A DNA stretch of 64,000 nt. It comes from Actinobacteria bacterium HGW-Actinobacteria-4 (GTDB lineage Bacteria > Actinomycetota > Actinomycetes > Actinomycetales > Demequinaceae). The stretch's first letter is position 1. Each line of letters opens with the position of its first letter. A program made the translations under genes and the position numbers. The DNA is taken from positions 178,887-242,886 of the forward strand of contig PHEW01000002.1 of the NCBI GenBank assembly GCA_002841315.1, read 5' to 3'. The notes under the pieces were generated by a model. The model made no database searches, was not told the DNA's origin, and saw nothing but the letters and a program-made list of their open reading frames with translations. Shown here piece by piece: positions 58,345-64,000 of this stretch.

Positions 58345-59928
58345 CTAGGAGATGAGCAGTGCGTAGAGCCCAGCGACGAGCATCGCGACCAGCGCCACCG
58401 GAAGCGTGCGCTTGAGCACCTCTCCCTCGCGTCCTGACAACCCCACCGTGGCCGCCGCCGCCACCACATTGTGCGGACAGATCACACTGCCAATAGCCGC
58501 GCCGGAGTTCTGCGCTCCCAGCAGCGGCAACTGTTCCAGCCCGATCTCGGTGGCCGTGCGGTCCTGGAACTCCGTAAACAGAATGTTCGACGCTGTGGCT
58601 GAGCCAGTGATGAACGTACCGAGCGCGCCGATCGCCGGGGCGAACAGCGGCCACGCGGCACCGGATCCGGCAGCGGTCAAGGCAAGTTGATCAGTCATGC
58701 CCGAGTAGGACATCGAGAACGCCACCGTCACCATGGCCACCAGCGCAATCGACACCGGAACCAGTTGACGGGTTGCCTTCACGAAGGCATGCTTGAGCCC
58801 GTCGTTTCCCGCCGCCTGAATCAAGCCACCCCCAATGAAGGCGATGAGGAGCAGCAGCCCGGGGTGATAGAACGGTTCGATGTCTCCGGAGAACTCGCCA
58901 AACACCTCCCATCGGACGCTCACAGATCGCGCCGCGTCCTGCAGAGGCGGGACCAGCCGTGTGACGAGCACCAGAGCTACCAGGAGCAAGTAGGGGGCGC
59001 CCGCCCGCAGCATGCTCATGGACGCTGGCATCCGGGCCTCGAGGTCCTCTTCCGCGTGTTCGAGTGCGGCGGACGCGGGCAGGTCCTCCCTAGCCACAAC
59101 GGGTTCGTGCGCTCGCAACCTTCTGCGCTGCACGAGTTGCACCAGCGCCACGAACGCCAGGGCTCCCACCAGGGCACCACCCAGGCCCGGGAGCTCCGGC
59201 CCCACGAATCGCGCAATCAAGGTGAACGGCACAAAGAACAGCACGTAGGCGATGGCCATCCACGCCCAAGGCGCACCGTGCGTGGGGATGAGGGTGCCGA
59301 GCAGTCGCGCCACTACTATCGCGAGCACTACCCCCACCACCACTTGGTAAGGTGCCGCTGCCCAGGCGAGCTCGGCCGGGCTGTAGTCGGAGGTAGCGGC
59401 CTGCGCAAGCGTGGGCGTTCCCACGGCGCCAAAGGTGACCGCACCCGTGTGACCCACAATCGCGGCTGTCACCGCGGCCACGGGCTTGAAGCCGGCCGCG
59501 ACCAGGAATGGTGCCGCGAGCGCGACCGGGGTCCCAAACCCCGCCGCGCCCTCGATGAACAGCGTGAAGAACCACACAATCAAGAGCGCAGCCACGCGGG
59601 GGTCCGGCGTGATGCGGGCAAGACCTGCCTCGAGTCGCAGGGTAGCGCCCGTGCGCTGCTGGAGGTGGTGGATCCCCAGCGCGGGCCCAATGATCAGGAT
59701 CACGGTGAATGCCACCCACGCCGCCCGTGCGAGCACACCCGCGACGCCTTCCACAGGTGTGAACGGATCGCCGTCTCCACCAAAGTCATAAACGGTCAGC
59801 GCGGCGACGAGCGCGATCAGTCCAGCAATGATTCCCGCGCGCGCGGCGGACCACTTGACGGCGACCATAAGGACCAACACCACCACGATGGGGAGCGCGG
59901 CGACCATAGTCAGAACAGCGGGATTCAT
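58345..59928 (-). CDS. L-lactate permease family transporter
   Basis: FIEGAAGFGTPVALAAPFLVAAGFKPVAAVTAAIVGHTGAVTFGAVGTP; multi-TM LctP pattern. Confidence 0.9.
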   Translation of the reverse strand: MNPAVLTMVAALPIVVVLVLMVAVKWSAARAGIIAGLIALVAALTVYDFGGDGDPFTPVEGVAGVLARAAWVAFTVILIIGPALGIHHLQQRTGATLRLEAGLARITPDPRVAALLIVWFFTLFIEGAAGFGTPVALAAPFLVAAGFKPVAAVTAAIVGHTGAVTFGAVGTPTLAQAATSDYSPAELAWAAAPYQVVVGVVLAIVVARLLGTLIPTHGAPWAWMAIAYVLFFVPFTLIARFVGPELPGLGGALVGALAFVALVQLVQRRRLRAHEPVVAREDLPASAALEHAEEDLEARMPASMSMLRAGAPYLLLVALVLVTRLVPPLQDAARSVSVRWEVFGEFSGDIEPFYHPGLLLLIAFIGGGLIQAAGNDGLKHAFVKATRQLVPVSIALVAMVTVAFSMSYSGMTDQLALTAAGSGAAWPLFAPAIGALGTFITGSATASNILFTEFQDRTATEIGLEQLPLLGAQNSGAAIGSVICPHNVVAAAATVGLSGREGEVLKRTLPVALVAMLVAGLYALLIS

Positions 59929-61109
59929 GTGCCCGAGGCTACCCCAACCGGGTCCTGGAGCAACGCCGCGAACGCCAACTCTGCAGCGCCCACCATCAAC
60001 AGGTTTTCGCCCAACTGGGCACGCTCGATACGGACATGGTCTGCCAAGGGTGCGAAGGCATCGGCTGCTACGGCTTGCGCGATACGCTCCGGCCGCGCCT
60101 CGTAGAGCGCACTCAAGAAGCCACCGAGCACCACTGCCTCCGGATTGAACACCGAGATGAGGTTTGCGATGCCGTGACCCAGGACGTCGGCTTGCCGGTC
60201 GAGTTCTGCGTGGAGCGCCGTCGATCCGTTGGCCGGGAAGTGTTCCAGGTACTGTCCGCCGTGATCTGGTTCGCCGGTGACGGCGAGGATACGCTGCAGG
60301 TTCACCTCGGTCTCAAGACATCCGCGGCGCCCGCAGTGGCACGCGATTCCGTCGCTGTTGACGAGGGTGTGCCCCAGTTCTCCGGCGTAGCCATCGGCAC
60401 CACGCAGCGAAGCTCCGCCAACGAGGGCGGCGCCACCGATGCCCGATGCTGAACCGTTCAAATACACCAGGTCAGTGACGCCTCTCCCTGCCCCAAAGAC
60501 GGACTCGGCGATCATCGCAACCCCGGCGTCGTTACCCACCTGCGTCGGGAGTCCGGTGCGAGTGGCGATGAGGTCGCGCAATGCGACGTCCGTCCATTCG
60601 AGGTGTGGCGCGCGGGTCACGGTGCCGTCGGTGCTGCGCACCAGCCCTGGGACGGCGACTCCTACTCCCATGACCAGGCACTCGCGCGCCATCGACGCGT
60701 GCAACTGGCCGATGCCGGCTTCAGTAGCGTCGAGGGCCTGGGTCACGCTGAGGTCGCCTTGGGCCGCGATGCGCACCCGTCCGTGGACCACGCCACCCAA
60801 TCCCACCACGCCCACCACCACGGCGTCGATGTCAGGGTTGATCGCGAACGCGACCACGTGGGGATTGGCGGTCACGAGCGGGCTTGGCCGGCCCACACTC
60901 CTGCTCGCTGGCGCGTCGGTCTCCGCCACCAGGTCGAGCGCAACTAGTTCACCCACGAGCGCGCCTACTGTTGACCGGTTGAGCCCAGTGGCTCGCGTGA
61001 GTTCCGCGCGTGTCATGGATCCGCGCTGATGAACCATCGTGAGCATGGCGGAGAGGTTACGGCGATGCGTGTGCTCGTTGCGGCTACCAGCGGTGCGTGA
61101 GGCGGTCAC
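59925..61109 (-). CDS. ROK-family transcriptional regulator (XylR/NagC-like), GTG start
   Basis: N-terminal w[36 protein letters not shown] zinc motif [11 protein letters not shown]. Confidence 0.92.
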   Translation of the reverse strand: MTASRTAGSRNEHTHRRNLSAMLTMVHQRGSMTRAELTRATGLNRSTVGALVGELVALDLVAETDAPASRSVGRPSPLVTANPHVVAFAINPDIDAVVVGVVGLGGVVHGRVRIAAQGDLSVTQALDATEAGIGQLHASMARECLVMGVGVAVPGLVRSTDGTVTRAPHLEWTDVALRDLIATRTGLPTQVGNDAGVAMIAESVFGAGRGVTDLVYLNGSASGIGGAALVGGASLRGADGYAGELGHTLVNSDGIACHCGRRGCLETEVNLQRILAVTGEPDHGGQYLEHFPANGSTALHAELDRQADVLGHGIANLISVFNPEAVVLGGFLSALYEARPERIAQAVAADAFAPLADHVRIERAQLGENLLMVGAAELAFAALLQDPVGVASGT

Positions 61110-61163
61110 GGTACTCAGTTCCCCCTTCAGACTCAGGTGCTGGGCGGTGGAGACGTCTTCCCG

Positions 61164-61192
61164 TTGACAATACCCGACATCAGGCATAAGTT
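61164..61192 (+). promoter_or_regulatory. Putative xylAB promoter (TTGACA -17- TAAGTT)
   Basis: Consensus -35 with 17-bp spacer to a weak -10, 41 bp upstream of xylA start. Confidence 0.45.
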
Positions 61193-61232
61193 GGGGACTA
61201 CAACATTTCCATCAATGGTGATCGGAGCCATC

Positions 61233-62429
61233 ATGTCAGTACCCACCCCCACTCCCGCAGACAAGTTCACGTTTGGTCTGTGGACCTTCGGCTGGCAGGC
61301 CCAGGACCCATTCGGTTCCGCGACCCGTTCAGCTGTCGACACCGTCGAGTCGATGCACAAGCTCAAGGAGCTGGGTGCGTACGGCATGACGTTCCACGAC
61401 GATGACCTCTTTCCCTTTGGCTCAAACGACGCCGACCGCCAGAAGGCCATCGACGCGCTCAAGAACGCATGCGAGCAAACGGGTCTCAAGATCCCGATGA
61501 TCACCACCAACCTGTTCACCCACCCGGTGTTCAAGGACGGTGGTTTCACCTCCAACGACCGAGCCGTGCGTCGGTTCGCACTCCGCAAGGTGCTGCGCAA
61601 CATCGACCTTGCCGCAGAGGTTGGTGCCACGACGTTCGTGATGTGGGGCGGCCGCGAAGGCGCCGAGTACGACAGCGCCAAGGACGTCCAGGCCGCGCTT
61701 GAGCGCTACCGCGAGGCCGTCAACCTTTTGGGCGACTACGTCACCGACAAGGGCTACGACCTCAAGTTCGCGATCGAGCCCAAGCCCAACGAGCCACGGG
61801 GCGACATCCTGTTGCCCACAGTTGGCCACGCCCTCGCCTTCATCAACTCGCTCGAGCGCCCCGAACTGGTGGGCCTCAACCCTGAAGTGGGCCACGAGCA
61901 GATGGCCGGACTGAACTTCACGGCAGGCATCGCGCAAGCACTCTTCCACGGCAAGCTGTTCCACATCGACCTCAACGGCCAGCGTGGCATCAAGTTCGAT
62001 CAGGACCTCGTATTCGGTCACGGCGACCTGCACAACGCGTTCTCGCTTGTGGACCTGCTTGAACACGGCGGCCCGAACGGCGGCCCGGCATACGACGGAC
62101 CGCGGCACTTCGACTACAAGCCCTCACGCACCGAGGACTCGGTGGGCGTGTGGCACTCGGCCGAGGCAAACATGCGCATGTACCTGATGCTGAAAGAACG
62201 GGCGCAGGCCTTCCGCGCTGACCCCGAAGTTCAGGAAGCGCTCAAGACGGCCAAGGTTGCGGAACTTGCGCAGCCCACGCTATCCAAGGGCGAAAGCTAC
62301 GACGACCTGCTCGCCGACAAGGGCGCGTACGAAGACTTCAACGCCGATGCCTACTTTGACGGCAAGGGCTTCGGGTTCGTGCGGTTGCACCAACTTGCCA
62401 CCGAACACCTGATGGGCGCCCGCGGCTAG
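61233..62429 (+). CDS. xylA: Xylose isomerase
   Basis: [63 protein letters not shown]. Confidence 0.97.
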   Translation: MSVPTPTPADKFTFGLWTFGWQAQDPFGSATRSAVDTVESMHKLKELGAYGMTFHDDDLFPFGSNDADRQKAIDALKNACEQTGLKIPMITTNLFTHPVFKDGGFTSNDRAVRRFALRKVLRNIDLAAEVGATTFVMWGGREGAEYDSAKDVQAALERYREAVNLLGDYVTDKGYDLKFAIEPKPNEPRGDILLPTVGHALAFINSLERPELVGLNPEVGHEQMAGLNFTAGIAQALFHGKLFHIDLNGQRGIKFDQDLVFGHGDLHNAFSLVDLLEHGGPNGGPAYDGPRHFDYKPSRTEDSVGVWHSAEANMRMYLMLKERAQAFRADPEVQEALKTAKVAELAQPTLSKGESYDDLLADKGAYEDFNADAYFDGKGFGFVRLHQLATEHLMGARG

Positions 62430-62462
62430 CGGGTTCTTGCGACAACGGGAAGAGTGACCTCT

Positions 62463-63878
62463 ATGACGCTCGTAGCTGGAGTAGATTCATCGACCCAGAG
62501 TTGCAAGGTGGTGGTCCGCGACCTCACCACGGGATCCGTGGTGAGGTCCGGACGCGCCTCACACCCCGACGGCACCGCAGTGGACCCCCAAGCGTGGTGG
62601 GATGCCTTGCGCACTGCGCTCGACGACGCTGGCGGTCTCGCTGACGTTGATGCGATCTCGATCGGGGGGCAGCAGCACGGCATGGTGGTGCTGGACAACG
62701 ACGGGCGGGTGATCCGTGATGCACTGCTGTGGAACGACACGCGTTCAGCGCAGGCGGCGGCGGATCTCATCGCAGAGTTTGGCGCCGACGCACTGGCCGA
62801 CCGGACCGGCCTGGTGCCCGTTGCCTCGTTCACGTCAACCAAGCTGAGGTGGCTGCGCGACAACGAGCCCTCCAACGCTGAGCGTGTGGCCGCCGTCGCC
62901 CTCCCCCACGACTGGTTGACGTGGCGCCTCCGAGGTTATGGGCCGGCCGACGACAGCCCATTGGGGCCGGACCTGTCCGAACTGACCACCGACCGGTCCG
63001 ACGCCTCTGGCACGGGGTACTGGAACCCAACCACGGGCGACTACGACCGCGAGCTTCTGATCGCGGCACTCGGCCACGACGCGGTGTTGCCTCGCGTACT
63101 CGGGCCCTCGGAGGTTGTCACGACCTCCATCAGCGGCTTCATCTCACGCGAGATCGTGGTGGGACCAGGCGCTGGCGACAACGCAGCATCGGCCCTCGGC
63201 GTTGGAGCTCGAGAAGGCGACGTGGTGGTCTCGATCGGCACCTCAGGCACCGTGTTCGCCGTAACCGAGCAGCCCGTGCGGGACGCGAGTGGCACGGTCG
63301 CGGGATTTGCCGATGCTTCAGGCGCGTACCTGCCGCTAGTTGCAACGCTCAATGCCGCGCGCGTCCTTGACGCCATGACACGAATCCTCGGCGTGGACCA
63401 CGCCGGGTTGGGCGAACTCGCACTCGAGGCGAGCCCCGGAGCGGACGGCGTGGTGCTCGTTCCCTACTTCGAAGGCGAGCGCACCCCGAACCTTCCCGAC
63501 GCCACCGCGTCACTCGTAGGGCTCACGCTCGCCTCTACCACGCGCGAGAACTTCGCTCGTGGGGCCATTGAAGGCATGCTGTGCGGCCTTGCCGACGGAC
63601 TCGACGCCATCCGGTCCCAGGGGCTCACTCCGCAGCGCGTGCTGCTGGTAGGCGGCGCTGCCCAGAACATGGCCGTCGCGTTCGTGGCAGCACAAGTGTT
63701 CGATGTCCCGATCGAGGTACCCGAGCCGGGCGAGTACGTCGCGCTTGGCGCGTGCGTCCAGGCAGCCTGGTGCCTCACCGGTGAGCGACCCACGTGGCCG
63801 GTCACCAGCATCGATACACCGCAAGCGTCCGCGGTGGCGGTGATCCGCGACCAGTACGCGATAGCGCGTCAACGCTAG
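62463..63878 (+). CDS. xylB: Xylulokinase
   Basis: [45 protein letters not shown]-family. Confidence 0.95.
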   Translation: MTLVAGVDSSTQSCKVVVRDLTTGSVVRSGRASHPDGTAVDPQAWWDALRTALDDAGGLADVDAISIGGQQHGMVVLDNDGRVIRDALLWNDTRSAQAAADLIAEFGADALADRTGLVPVASFTSTKLRWLRDNEPSNAERVAAVALPHDWLTWRLRGYGPADDSPLGPDLSELTTDRSDASGTGYWNPTTGDYDRELLIAALGHDAVLPRVLGPSEVVTTSISGFISREIVVGPGAGDNAASALGVGAREGDVVVSIGTSGTVFAVTEQPVRDASGTVAGFADASGAYLPLVATLNAARVLDAMTRILGVDHAGLGELALEASPGADGVVLVPYFEGERTPNLPDATASLVGLTLASTTRENFARGAIEGMLCGLADGLDAIRSQGLTPQRVLLVGGAAQNMAVAFVAAQVFDVPIEVPEPGEYVALGACVQAAWCLTGERPTWPVTSIDTPQASAVAVIRDQYAIARQR

Positions 63879-64000
63879 CGGTGCCAGCCGCACGGAACAC
63901 CCTCCGAGAACTCCAACTCGACCCCACACGCGACTACCAACCCACCGGCAGACCCCCAGGACCCACACCAAGACGCAAAAACGGGCCGAACCCATAGGTT

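Noticed and set aside
58687-60105. 472-aa plus-strand ORF
   Set aside because: Antisense to lactate permease; His/Arg/Gln-rich composition typical of spurious high-GC ORFs.
63879-64000. C-rich tail after xylB
   Set aside because: Short, no ORF, hairpin or RNA motif that can be supported before the window ends.

Overview
High-GC actinobacterial chromosomal segment (Micrococcales-like by gene content; taxon is inference). There is no phage, integrase, transposase or CRISPR array. Left to right: a truncated PutA-type proline catabolism gene; a GH94 cellobiose phosphorylase; dcd; a TPP riboswitch with a thiamine-type ABC operon; the dnaK-grpE-dnaJ-hspR operon with HAIR operators; a DrrAB-like exporter; a 991-aa ECF sigma factor fused to a ZAS anti-sigma zinc finger, a TM segment and a large predicted extracellular region, divergent from a degenerate GGDEF-like protein; nrdAB behind paired NrdR boxes; upp and tadA; an arabinoside-utilisation locus (GH51, GH127, two ATPase-less CUT1 transporters, two LacI regulators, an AKR); two tRNA-Ser genes, SRP RNA and dnaX-recR; an ABC-2 exporter; lysC-asd; a ROK regulator with a lactate permease; and xylAB. 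Main second-look items: the sigma/anti-sigma/ectodomain fusion, duplicated extended operators in the arabinoside locus, strong intra-operon hairpins (dnaK/grpE and SBP/permease), a strongly over-represented 11-mer GCGGCCGATGC (9 copies by eye), and two convergent gene pairs that share one CTAG as both stop codons. All calls are from reading the sequence and recalled family motifs; no searches were run.
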